The notes: a model not told the origin generated them from the sequence alone. 64,000 bases of DNA from Dictyobacter arantiisoli (GCF_008326305.1 NZ_BIXY01000006.1:55965-119964); one strand, 5' to 3'. Positions 57,460-64,000 are shown, counted from the first letter of the stretch. Program-made: numbers and translations.

Positions 57460-58226
57460 TGGAATACCAGACAATTCATGTTCGCTTTCAGGGAACCATC
57501 TGTTTCTTGCAACTGCATCGTCCACAGGCGAATAATACCATCAATGATCAGTTGATTGCAGAGTGCCTGCAGGTACTCACAGCCTGTGAGGAAAACATTA
57601 CCATAGTGGTCCTGGAAGGACTCCCAGAAGTCTTCTGCTTTGGTGCCGACTTTCAAGATATTCACGATACGGTGGGTAGAGGACTGCCAACAGAACATGA
57701 TCCCGAACCTCTGTATAATCTCTGGCTCAAATTAGCTACCGGCCCTTACATCACCATTGCTCATGTGCGGGGCAAAGCTAACGCTGGCGGAGTCGGTTTT
57801 GTGGCCGCCTGTGATATCGTGCTTGCCGATCAAACGGCGGTCTTCAGCTTATCTGAACTCTTATTTGGACTATTCCCAGCCTGTGTGCTCCCATTCCTGA
57901 TTCGCCGTGTAGGACTACAAAAGGCTCACTATCTGACGCTCATGACACAACCAGCGACCGTTCAACAAGCACATGCATGGCATCTGGTTGATGTCTATGA
58001 GGAACAAAGCACAATATTACTACGCAAACATTTACAGCGTCTTCGCCACCTGTCCAAACATGGAATTAGCAGCTACAAGCGCTATTTGCACCAATTGGAT
58101 AATAGCCTGCAGCAATCAAAGATGCAGGCTCTGACAGCCAATCGAGACATGTTTGCGAATCCTCAGACTCTTGAGGGTATTTTCCAGTTTATTGAACATA
58201 AACAATTTCCCTGGGAGAAATCATGA
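57459..58226 (+). CDS. ECH1, enoyl-CoA-hydratase-family dehydratase
   Basis: 255 residues, crotonase fold, PksH/MupJ type. It dehydrates the HMG-like intermediate produced by the HMG synthase on the chain-bearing ACP. Support comes from the N-terminal half (RPQANNTINDQL, then VVLEG..EVFCFGADFQDI), which follows the PksH pattern, and from the oxyanion-hole segment GKANAGGVGFVAACDIVLAD. It starts in the TAATG overlap with the HMG synthase gene and overlaps ECH2 by four bases (ATGA), so the three are translated as a unit. ECH1 and ECH2 are told apart by the FCFGADF motif here against the FASGGTQE motif in the next gene. Confidence 0.92.
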   Translation: MEYQTIHVRFQGTICFLQLHRPQANNTINDQLIAECLQVLTACEENITIVVLEGLPEVFCFGADFQDIHDTVGRGLPTEHDPEPLYNLWLKLATGPYITIAHVRGKANAGGVGFVAACDIVLADQTAVFSLSELLFGLFPACVLPFLIRRVGLQKAHYLTLMTQPATVQQAHAWHLVDVYEEQSTILLRKHLQRLRHLSKHGISSYKRYLHQLDNSLQQSKMQALTANRDMFANPQTLEGIFQFIEHKQFPWEKS

Positions 58227-58972
58227 CGCAATCAGTTCTTGACATCCACGAAGTGACCCCTGAGATTGTACAGGTAACAATGCAAGATCGGGCTCATAAA
58301 AATACTTTTTCCCGCCAGTTAGTTGATGGCTTGCTCCAGGCATTTGCCGCTATCTCCACCAATCAACGCTATAAGTGTGTTGTTCTTACTGGCTATGATG
58401 GCTACTTTGCCTCTGGTGGTACGCAGGAATCACTTCTCGCAATCTATGAAGGACGAGAAAAATTCACGGATACCAGTCTCTACAGCCTGGCTCTGGATTG
58501 CCAGATTCCAGTCATCGCAGCGATGCAGGGACATGCGATTGGTGGCGGTTTTGTAATGGGGCTGTTTGCCGACTTCGTTATTCTGGGGCGTGAGTGTGTG
58601 TATACTACAAATTTTATGAAATATGGTTTTACACCCGGCATGGGCGCCACTTTTATTGTCCCACAGAAATTGGGTCTGAGTCTTGCTGAAGAGTTATTAC
58701 TCAATGCAGGCAACTACCGTGGCGCTGAACTGGAGAAGCGTGGCATCCCTTTCACAGTCTTACCCAAAGCCGAAGTGCTGAATCATGCACTGGATCTGGC
58801 GCAACAACTTGCTGAAAAACCACGGCACTCTTTATGCATTCTAAAAGATCATCTGGTGGCTCCACTACGCGATCAGCTTGCTCGCGTGATCGAGCAGGAA
58901 GTAGCCATGCATGAAAAAACCTTCCACCATCAGGAAGTAAAACAGCGCATCTCTACCTTATTTGGCAAATAA
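58223..58972 (+). CDS. ECH2, decarboxylating enoyl-CoA hydratase homologue
   Basis: 249 residues, crotonase fold, very close in pattern to PksI/MupK. It decarboxylates the 3-methylglutaconyl-type intermediate left by ECH1 to give a beta-methyl enoyl chain. Seen in the sequence: GYFASGGTQESLL, Lys in REKFTD, the oxyanion stretch QGHAIGGGFVMGLFADFV, and the C-terminal His pair in KTFHHQEV (~residues 235-236). The Lys and His match the residues named in work on the CurF and PksI ECH2 enzymes. It overlaps ECH1 by ATGA. A second ECH2-like domain follows in the next gene but lacks the His, so this is probably the working decarboxylase. Confidence 0.93.
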   Translation: MTQSVLDIHEVTPEIVQVTMQDRAHKNTFSRQLVDGLLQAFAAISTNQRYKCVVLTGYDGYFASGGTQESLLAIYEGREKFTDTSLYSLALDCQIPVIAAMQGHAIGGGFVMGLFADFVILGRECVYTTNFMKYGFTPGMGATFIVPQKLGLSLAEELLLNAGNYRGAELEKRGIPFTVLPKAEVLNHALDLAQQLAEKPRHSLCILKDHLVAPLRDQLARVIEQEVAMHEKTFHHQEVKQRISTLFGK

Positions 58973-59029
58973 TCTCTCTATCGTACACCGCGCACTGAGA
59001 AAACAAGTATAAGAGTAAAGAGTAATTGG

Positions 59030-61054
59030 ATGGATTCAAAAGAGATCTTTCATGCACTACAAAGCGGCACAATGAGTTCTGAGGATGCGGAACAGGCCCT
59101 TCTAACCCTGCTGAATACAACGCCCACACCATCTGCAAAGGAACATTCCTCAGAGACGTCAAAAACACAACAACTAGCATCAGAACTGTCTGAACTCGGT
59201 ACGGTAGAAAACCGAGATCATCCACTAGCGAATTTCATTGACTCACTCCAGGCAAGGCCCGTTGTCGATCTTGTGGATTTCACGCCTGAAATTGTTCAGG
59301 TCACCATGAATGATCGGGCCAATAAAAATACCTTTTCGGTTGATTTAATCATTGGTTTGATGCAAGCCTTTCAGACCATTCGCGCCAGTAGCACCTATAA
59401 AGTGGTCATTCTGACTGGTTATGAGCGTTACTTTAGCTGCGGAGGAAATCAAGATGGCTTGCAGGCTCTACAAGAGGGAAAAGTAAAAATGACCGATATT
59501 AATCTTCACTCCCTCTTGCTGGACTGTGAGATCCCGGTTATAGCAGCCCTCCAGGGACATGCGATTGGCGGTGGCTGGTGCTTTGGTCTATTTAGCGATT
59601 TTGTAGTTATGAGCAAGGAAAGTACCTACACCTGCAATCATATGCGCTACGGTTTCACTCCTGGTGACGGAGCAACCTTCATTTTTCCGCTCAAGTTCGG
59701 TTCTGTACTGGCTCAGGAAATCTTATTTACTGGTAAGGTCTATCGTGGCGCAGAGTTACAAGCCAAAGGGGCCCCAATTCCCATTGTTCCAGGCAAGGAA
59801 GTGCTCTCCTATGCGCAGCAACTGGCCAGAGATCTTGCCGAGGTCCCTCGTCTATCACTGACTTTATTAAAAGCACACATGATTGAGACAATCAAGGCTC
59901 AACTTCCTTCGGTTCTGGAGAAGGAATGGAAGATGCAGGAACAAACCTTTGTCAATAACGCTGCGGTCATGCAAAGGATTCAAGCTACCTTCGAGCAATC
60001 GCCAATGCAAAAAAATGGGAGAATACAGCACACGCCAGCAGAACAACCACCTTCTGCCACATCTGCTGCTCCCCGGCTGCTCAATGGTGAACAATCTTCA
60101 GTGCCAAAGGTCTCTACAACAAATCTTGAGACACCTATCACTGAACGTTATCCTGAACTCATCGCACTCAACCACAGAACGCAGGGCCGTCCCATTATAT
60201 GGCTACATGGAGATGGTGGTGGGGTCGAGGGCTATCATAGTATTGCACAGCAGATTTCACGTCCTTTTTATGGCATTCAGGCACGGGGTCGCCAGACTGA
60301 TCACGCTCCTCTTGAAGGTATTGCGGCCATGGCAGCCTATTATATACACATCATTCAGATGCTGCAACCAATGGGACCATACGACGTCGGTGGATACGCG
60401 CTGGGCGGACTCCTGGCTTATGAGATTACCCGCCAACTTCAAGTAGCGGGCCAACAAGTCTCGACCCTGGTTATGTTGGATACATTGGACCCGGGCAGTC
60501 AGCGTCAGATCGTTATTTCGCCTCGCACAAAGATCGTGCAGGCAATCAATCTGGCCTTGCTCAACAGGCTTCGGCAGGAACCTGAAAAGCTCTTCCAAAA
60601 GCTCATTCGTCCACAGGAAATATCTGAACAGAATACAGAACAAGAGCTTCTGGTACAGGGTATTCGCCTGGGCAGAACCCGTGGACTCTCTCTTACAAAA
60701 ACCGAAGACGAACTATACACCATTTTTCAGAAGAATCTACAGATACAAGAGGCTTTTGCCGCCGAGCAATTCATTATACAACCGTTGCCAGATCCACAAT
60801 CCGTCACCTGTTGCTATTTCCGCAATGCAGGCGAACTTTTCTATGGTGACTTCCAACCTTTTTTAACAGACGTTTCCGATCACATTTCCATCGATCATGT
60901 TCACTACTGGCAGGAATGGTCACAACACTTCACCCATTTTCAACTGCTAGACGTAGCTGCATCCAACCATATAACACTGCTATTCGAACCAACAGTCATT
61001 CACACCATTACGACATTCTGCGCCCAACTCTACGGCAACGACAACAAACCATAA
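59030..61054 (+). CDS. ECH2-like / thioesterase fusion with docking-like N-terminus
   Basis: 674 residues in three parts. Residues 1-32 form a helical motif (IFHALQSGTMSSEDAEQALL) like those at the PKS termini. Residues ~75-325 are a second ECH2-type crotonase (SCGGNQDGL, QGHAIGGGWCFGLFSDF). Residues ~365-670 are a type I thioesterase-like alpha/beta hydrolase (WLHGDGGGVEGYH). Both enzymatic parts are odd. The ECH2 keeps the Lys (VKMTD), but the His pair of its neighbour is replaced by Val-Asn-Asn (~308-310). The thioesterase nucleophile motif reads GYALGG (Ala 457, codon GCG 60398) instead of GYSxGG, although the Asp (VMLDTLDPG, ~484) and His (SNHITLL, ~646) remain. The gene lies 57 bases after ECH2. 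The fold assignments are firm; activity is doubtful. It may be a scaffold or recruit partners to PKS-D. Confidence 0.88.
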   Translation: MDSKEIFHALQSGTMSSEDAEQALLTLLNTTPTPSAKEHSSETSKTQQLASELSELGTVENRDHPLANFIDSLQARPVVDLVDFTPEIVQVTMNDRANKNTFSVDLIIGLMQAFQTIRASSTYKVVILTGYERYFSCGGNQDGLQALQEGKVKMTDINLHSLLLDCEIPVIAALQGHAIGGGWCFGLFSDFVVMSKESTYTCNHMRYGFTPGDGATFIFPLKFGSVLAQEILFTGKVYRGAELQAKGAPIPIVPGKEVLSYAQQLARDLAEVPRLSLTLLKAHMIETIKAQLPSVLEKEWKMQEQTFVNNAAVMQRIQATFEQSPMQKNGRIQHTPAEQPPSATSAAPRLLNGEQSSVPKVSTTNLETPITERYPELIALNHRTQGRPIIWLHGDGGGVEGYHSIAQQISRPFYGIQARGRQTDHAPLEGIAAMAAYYIHIIQMLQPMGPYDVGGYALGGLLAYEITRQLQVAGQQVSTLVMLDTLDPGSQRQIVISPRTKIVQAINLALLNRLRQEPEKLFQKLIRPQEISEQNTEQELLVQGIRLGRTRGLSLTKTEDELYTIFQKNLQIQEAFAAEQFIIQPLPDPQSVTCCYFRNAGELFYGDFQPFLTDVSDHISIDHVHYWQEWSQHFTHFQLLDVAASNHITLLFEPTVIHTITTFCAQLYGNDNKP

Positions 61055-61109
61055 TTCTATCTGCATACAGCACTTAACGATCAGAATTCAAATTTGCTGG
61101 AGAGACCAA

Positions 61110-61131
61110 AAAGGTTTAGGTGACAACCTTT
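61110..61131. other. Short hairpin between the ECH-TE fusion and the SRPBCC gene
   Basis: AAAGGTT and AACCTTT form 7-bp perfect arms around an 8-base loop, with no U tract after them. It is a poor fit to an intrinsic terminator; function unknown. Confidence 0.4.
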
Positions 61132-61183
61132 ATTGGCAAGCACGCGCCTCCCTATGCGAGGAGCGACACAGCAAGACAGTATC

Positions 61184-61190
61184 AAGGAGG
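61184..61190 (+). promoter_or_regulatory. Ribosome binding site of the SRPBCC gene
   Basis: AAGGAGG lies five bases before ATG 61196 and selects this start over the longer frame opening at 61133. Confidence 0.85.
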
Positions 61191-61195
61191 AACCT

Positions 61196-61663
61196 ATGGC
61201 GACAATTCGTGTAGAAACCTATATCCAGGCTCCGATTGAACTTTGTTTCGACCTCTCACGCAGTGTTAACATGCACGATGAGCCCCCGGTAGCGGGTGTG
61301 ACGAGCGGCTTATTAGAACTCAATGACACCATTACGACTGAATCGGTACGCTTCGGCACCAGACAATCCATCACCTCTCAAATCAGTGAAATGGAACACC
61401 CATACAGATTTGTTGATGTACTGACCCGTGGATATTTTAAGATCCTGCGTCACACTCATCTCTTTACTGCCGAGAAGCAGGGCACGCTTATGGTTGATGA
61501 GCTGGAATTCCGCTCACCCGGAAGATTTGCCCCACTTGTTGATCAACTCCTGCTCAAGCAATATATGCGCCGTATTCTCCTAAAACGCAATCTACATATC
61601 AAACAGGTCGCAGAATCGGGTCAGACCGACAAGTATTTACAGAGTAACTCCAAAAGTATGTAG
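61196..61663 (+). CDS. SRPBCC (START-like) family protein
   Basis: 155 residues from the ATG behind AAGGAGG. The sequence follows the small SRPBCC ligand-binding family (COG4276-like): an initial strand IRVETYIQAPIELCFDLSR, a middle SEMEHPYRFVDVL, and a C-terminal helix with KQYMRRILLKRNLHIKQVAE. No signal peptide or membrane segment is visible, so it is cytosolic. Members of this fold bind hydrophobic ligands, and some act as polyketide cyclases, but this subgroup has no settled function. Its position between the release candidate and the NusG-like gene suggests membership of the same transcript. A role in binding or cyclising the product is speculation. Confidence 0.8.
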   Translation: MATIRVETYIQAPIELCFDLSRSVNMHDEPPVAGVTSGLLELNDTITTESVRFGTRQSITSQISEMEHPYRFVDVLTRGYFKILRHTHLFTAEKQGTLMVDELEFRSPGRFAPLVDQLLLKQYMRRILLKRNLHIKQVAESGQTDKYLQSNSKSM

Positions 61664-61693
61664 CATTTGTAGAGAATTTATCAAAAGCAACAG

Positions 61694-61701
61694 AGGGAGG
61701 G
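61694..61701 (+). promoter_or_regulatory. Ribosome binding site of the NusG-like gene
   Basis: AGGGAGGG lies six bases before TTG 61708. The alternative ATG 61726 has no site at proper distance, so TTG is favoured. Confidence 0.75.
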
Positions 61702-61707
61702 ATATCA

Positions 61708-62313
61708 TTGGACTCATGTATTCCTATGGCAAATAATCATGATCCCTGGTACGTTGTACGCTCAAAACCAAGAATGGAGAAATACGCCGCACAAACATTG
61801 GAAAATTATCTGGGGCTGGTTGTCTTTGCTCCCCAGGGTAAAATGATAACTCCCCAGAATGAGATTAAATATGTTCCGTTTTTTCCTGGTTATCTTTTCA
61901 TTCAAGCTTCCCCTCAGAAGTTGCAACCACAACGCATTAACTCCTGTCCAGGTGTACTCCACCTCATCGCATTCGACGGAGAATTGGTCTCCGTTCCTCA
62001 CACCATTACAGAGACAATTCATAAAAAAATCAATGACTTTAATTGCGAAAATCGGCTCTTGAATCGTCCTTTTCAATCGCATGATCAGATCAGAAGGAAG
62101 GAAGAGTCACCAAAAAAGCTAAATATGATCTTTTTAAACTATGAAACGCCTGAGCACCGGGTTCGAGCACTACTCAATGTTCTTGGTCGATTGAAAGAGG
62201 TGCAAGTTGATCCTTGCCTCCCAGAAAAATTTCCTGAGGAGCCCCTACGCAAAAGAGTACGTTTCACACGTGGAAGAAAGCGCAAAACCAGACTGCACTC
62301 TGACTTTGTATAA
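61708..62313 (+). CDS. NusG-like transcription factor, candidate LoaP-type antiterminator
   Basis: 201 residues. Residues ~13-110 are a NusG N-terminal domain: WYVVRSKPRMEKYAAQTLE, then FFPGYLFIQ, then CPGVLHLIAF. This domain binds the RNA polymerase clamp. Residues ~130-180 resemble a degraded KOW region (HRVRALLNVLGRLKEVQVD), lacking the usual Gly-rich turn. The C-terminus is very basic (RKRVRFTRGRKRKTR). Housekeeping nusG lies in the secE-rplK region, so a copy at the end of a PKS operon is a specialised paralogue. LoaP and RfaH relatives suppress termination in long operons, including PKS operons, so this protein probably helps polymerase traverse the ~60-kb unit. LoaP against another NusG paralogue is inferred from context. 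It starts 44 bases after the SRPBCC gene. Confidence 0.85.
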   Translation: MDSCIPMANNHDPWYVVRSKPRMEKYAAQTLENYLGLVVFAPQGKMITPQNEIKYVPFFPGYLFIQASPQKLQPQRINSCPGVLHLIAFDGELVSVPHTITETIHKKINDFNCENRLLNRPFQSHDQIRRKEESPKKLNMIFLNYETPEHRVRALLNVLGRLKEVQVDPCLPEKFPEEPLRKRVRFTRGRKRKTRLHSDFV

Positions 62314-62314
62314 G

Positions 62315-62409
62315 CTCGACTTTGTACGATTTTGAAAACATGAGCTCGAAAATGCTTCGCACTCGCCCTTTTTCTCAGGCTCAAAAGCCTAAAAATGTAC
62401 AAAGTCGAG
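62315..62409. repeat. Inverted repeat with 13-bp perfect arms
   Basis: CTCGACTTTGTAC (62315-62327) pairs with GTACAAAGTCGAG (62397-62409) just after the NusG-like stop. The right arm and its inner flank (62364-62409) recur in reverse complement at 63600-63645 with three mismatches over 46 bases. The unit looks like one copy of a dispersed palindromic repeat. Confidence 0.85.
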
Positions 62410-62463
62410 GTAAGAGTCCCTGCTCGTATGTCTTGTTTTCAATGCACGTTTAATAACAGAAAA

Positions 62464-62740
62464 TCATTTAAAGGGCAGAGATGCAGGGATGCAATCCCAT
62501 AGGTGCGAACATAAGGCTTTTCAAGCGGGATTGCAAAGGGCGGCCAGCCCTTTGCCGGGGTTTGGGGTGTCCCCAAATACCCCTTTTTCTTCTTTTCTTC
62601 GCCGCCGCGTGCGGCGGCGAGAGGGAGGTGAGAGACCGGGGTACAGCTCCGGACCCCAGGTTAAGGGTTGCACCCTTAACAATCCCGCTTACGTTTGCAC
62701 TTATGGGATTGCATCCCCTGCACTCCTGCCCATCAAATGA
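62464..62740. repeat. 277-bp palindromic multi-hairpin element
   Basis: Long imperfect terminal arms (about 62464-62532 and 62680-62740, matching over CAGGGATGCAATCCCATA-type sequence and AAGCGGGATTG) enclose several internal hairpins: GCAAAGGGC/GCCCTTTGC (62533-62555), a GGGG/CCCC stem near 62557-62584, CGCCGCCGC/GCGGCGGCG (62600-62619), and TTAAGGGT/ACCCTTAA (62661-62679). G+C is clearly higher than in the PKS genes. It encodes nothing convincing. It is best seen as a non-autonomous mobile or REP-like element, or a structured RNA. Confidence 0.8.
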
Positions 62741-62878
62741 AGGATGACAGAGTGCTATGCTTTGCAGGCTGCTTTCTTTTAAATTACCTGCTCCTCATGC
62801 AGCAGGTAAAGACATAATCCTCAATGCATGCTACTATATAACTATTAAACATATCGAGAAAGGACTCGAAGAGAAATA

Positions 62879-63394
62879 ATGAACCGAGAACGTTTAGTCG
62901 AAGCCATTCAATTACGCGAAGAGGGACGAGCCAAACAGAATCAAACCATTCTGGAGCAAGCACAGGCACTCCTTCTGGAGTTGAACGCAGCCTATCCCAA
63001 TGACGCTGAGATCACCTTCCAAAACGCTGTGGTAAATGACAATCTGGGGTTTGGAAAGAAGGCTGTTCCTTTCTATGTGCGCGCCCTCGACCAGGGACTC
63101 GCAGGACCCAGCCTGGAGAGAGCCTTACTTGGCCTGGGAAGTACATATCGCGGGCTGGGAGAGTATGAGAAAGCAGTGGAGACATTGCGTCGTGGTGTGC
63201 GAGAGTTTCCGCACAATCGGGCCCTTCAGATCTTTCTTGCGATGGCCCTCTACAATTCACAGCAATACAAAGAGGCAATGGAACTCGCTTTGACCAACTT
63301 GCTGGAGACTACCACCGACGAAAAGCTCCAGTACTTTAAACGCGGTCTTGAATACTATGCCACCCACCTTGACGAGCAGGGATACGAGGAATAA
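62879..63394 (+). CDS. Small TPR-repeat protein
   Basis: 171 residues, all helical, with tetratricopeptide-like repeats. Examples are the units around residues 40-70 (FQNAVVNDNLGFGKKAVPFYVRAL) and 80-110 (LGLGSTYRGLGEYEKAVETL), plus a third around 115-140 (ALQIFLAMALYNSQQYKEAM). No signal peptide, membrane segment or catalytic domain is present, so it is probably a cytosolic protein-protein adaptor. The ATG at 62879 has a weak purine-rich GAAGAGAAA upstream. It stands apart from the PKS operon, between palindromic repeats, and has its own possible A+T-rich promoter region. I do not recognise a specific function, and nothing ties it to polyketide synthesis. Confidence 0.8.
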   Translation: MNRERLVEAIQLREEGRAKQNQTILEQAQALLLELNAAYPNDAEITFQNAVVNDNLGFGKKAVPFYVRALDQGLAGPSLERALLGLGSTYRGLGEYEKAVETLRRGVREFPHNRALQIFLAMALYNSQQYKEAMELALTNLLETTTDEKLQYFKRGLEYYATHLDEQGYEE

Positions 63395-63454
63395 GCACGT
63401 TGAAACATTCAGCGTTTTAGGCCCGCTACCAGCATTCCACCTCCAACCACAAAC

Positions 63455-63594
63455 AAATTGTTTGATTCCCATGCTCTCCACGATCTCTGTCCATGAGTTT
63501 TCGCACCTGCGGTACTCAAAAGGGCGCAGGCGCGCATGCGCCTGCCAGCAGGTCAAACAATAAGACCCCGCTGGTGATGGGAATCAAACACTTT
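63455..63594. repeat. Palindromic element with 14-bp perfect terminal inverted repeats
   Basis: TGTTTGATTCCCAT (63459-63472) pairs perfectly with ATGGGAATCAAACA (63577-63590). Past one mismatch the arms continue for three more base pairs (63455-63457 with 63592-63594). Inside is the G+C-rich hairpin GCAGGCGC/GCGCCTGC (63526-63545). It is about 140 bp long with no coding capacity, resembling a miniature inverted-repeat element. Confidence 0.8.
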
Positions 63595-63599
63595 AAAAG

Positions 63600-63645
63600 C
63601 TCGACTTTGTACATTTTTAGGCTTTTGAGCTTGCGAAAAAGGGTG
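63600..63645 (+). repeat. Second copy of a 46-bp dispersed repeat
   Basis: This sequence is the reverse complement of 62364-62409 with three mismatches in 46 bases. The two copies point toward each other across the TPR gene, about 1.2 kb apart. Confidence 0.85.
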
Positions 63646-63842
63646 TTAAAAAGACCATAACATCACCACTTTGGACGCATAACATCGCCAGTTCTTTGAG
63701 CTTGATGTGAAAATTTGTTCTTATCTTTTCTGACGCATATCTTTGCCCAAATTCCATATTGACCCATAAACCTGCCTGAAAAAGCCTCACACCACCTCTC
63801 CCGAAATTTTCTCCACACGTCCCGATTTCATCCCTCAATTGG

Positions 63843-63877
63843 GCAAGCAATTACGTCAATGTGGCGAGCAATTGCGT
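63843..63877 (+). repeat. 14-bp direct repeat pair
   Basis: GCAAGCAATTACGT (63843-63856) and GCGAGCAATTGCGT (63864-63877) differ at two positions and are 21 bases apart, two helical turns. They could be a binding-site pair or repeat debris. Confidence 0.5.
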
Positions 63878-64000
63878 GGGTGTGTCTCATTGTTTTGCAG
63901 AACCCAGAGACGAGGGGGAGGATCGGATGACGTTGCGTCCCCAACGCTTTTGTGCTTCTGTTCGCCCCTTGAGCCCCTTTTGAGCGGGAACAGGATCGGG

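Larger units (their letters stand above)
62314..62878. other. Non-coding, repeat-rich spacer
   Basis: 565 bases without a credible gene. The short + strand frames at 62481-62747 run through a palindromic element and are not supported. The spacer holds a 13-bp inverted repeat (62315-62409), the large palindromic element at 62464-62740, and a hairpin (62784-62809, TTACCTGCT/AGCAGGTAA) before the TPR gene, where an A+T-rich stretch near 62835 may be a -10 region. Confidence 0.7.
63395..64000. other. Non-coding right edge
   Basis: 606 bases without a supported gene. The region holds a palindromic element (63455-63594), the second copy of the 46-bp repeat (63600-63645), and two GCRAGCAATTRCGT direct repeats (63843-63856, 63864-63877) with a 21-base period. 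A 77-codon minus-strand frame at 63617-63850 overlaps the repeat and shows no family pattern. The remainder to 64000 shows nothing recognisable. Confidence 0.65.

Noticed and set aside
61110..61131. Intrinsic terminator after the ECH-TE gene
   Set aside because: The stem is short and A+T-rich, and no run of T follows it.
61133..61195. Upstream extension of the SRPBCC gene
   Set aside because: AAGGAGG five bases before ATG 61196 and the family's usual N-terminus support the shorter form.
62481..62747. Two + strand frames of 83-88 codons
   Set aside because: They run across the palindromic element and their content follows the hairpins, not a protein family.
63455..63645. CRISPR array at the right edge
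   Set aside because: The repeats are inverted and of different families, with no regular direct repeat and spacer pattern and no cas genes.
63617..63850. 77-codon minus-strand frame
   Set aside because: No recognisable family and it overlaps the repeat end; could at most be a fragment.

Overview
This window is dominated by the 3' part of a very large trans-AT type I polyketide synthase (PKS) cluster, all on the + strand. No AT domain is visible. Every KS is followed by the short KS-flanking linker ending in an LPTYPFAR-like motif, which is typical of trans-AT systems. A complete beta-branching (HMG-synthase) cassette follows. G+C looks close to one half, and three genes have a well-spaced Shine-Dalgarno site before a TTG or internal ATG start. 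The closest mental match is a Ktedonobacteria-like Chloroflexota genome, with Paenibacillus-like Firmicutes as the alternative; this is inference only.

Layout. (1) 1-14841: PKS-A, cut at the 5' edge: cMT-ACP | KS1-KR-ACP | KS2-ACP(beta)-ER | KS3-ACP(dead)-ACP(beta) | KS4-DH. (2) 14867-25210: PKS-B: KR-ACP completing module 4 | KS5-DH-KR-cMT-ACP | KS6-DH. (3) 25212-45512: PKS-C: ACP completing module 6 | KS7-DH-KR-ACP | KS8-DH-KR-cMT-ACP | KS9-ACP | KS10-DH-KR-ACP | KS11-ACP(dead). (4) 45552-54701: PKS-D: cMT-ACP completing module 11 | KS12-DH(dead)-KR-ACP | KS13-ACP(beta)-ACP(beta). (5) 54946-61054: KS-like decarboxylase, HMG synthase, ECH1, ECH2, and an ECH2-thioesterase fusion that lacks key residues in both halves. 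(6) 61196-62313: an SRPBCC protein and a NusG-like protein, the latter a candidate LoaP-type processivity factor for the long operon. (7) 62314-64000: a repeat-rich, hairpin-rich zone with one small TPR gene.

How the genes work together: thirteen KS-containing modules extend a chain whose donor AT lies outside the window. The decarboxylase, HMG synthase, ECH1 and ECH2 should convert beta-keto groups into beta-methyl-type branches. The likely sites are the ACPs carrying the Trp six residues after the phosphopantetheine Ser: module 2 (followed by an embedded PfaD-type enoylreductase), module 3, and the terminal module 13. Four modules carry alpha C-methyltransferases (module 0, 5, 8, 11). Not visible here: trans-AT, donor ACP for the HMG synthase, PPTase, and a thioesterase with an intact nucleophile.

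Most notable: a reading-frame break inside a KR between PKS-A and PKS-B that looks like two single-base losses rather than a natural gene boundary; two ACPs lacking the Ser; a dead DH; the doubly degenerate ECH-TE fusion; the NusG paralogue; and three palindromic elements at the right edge.
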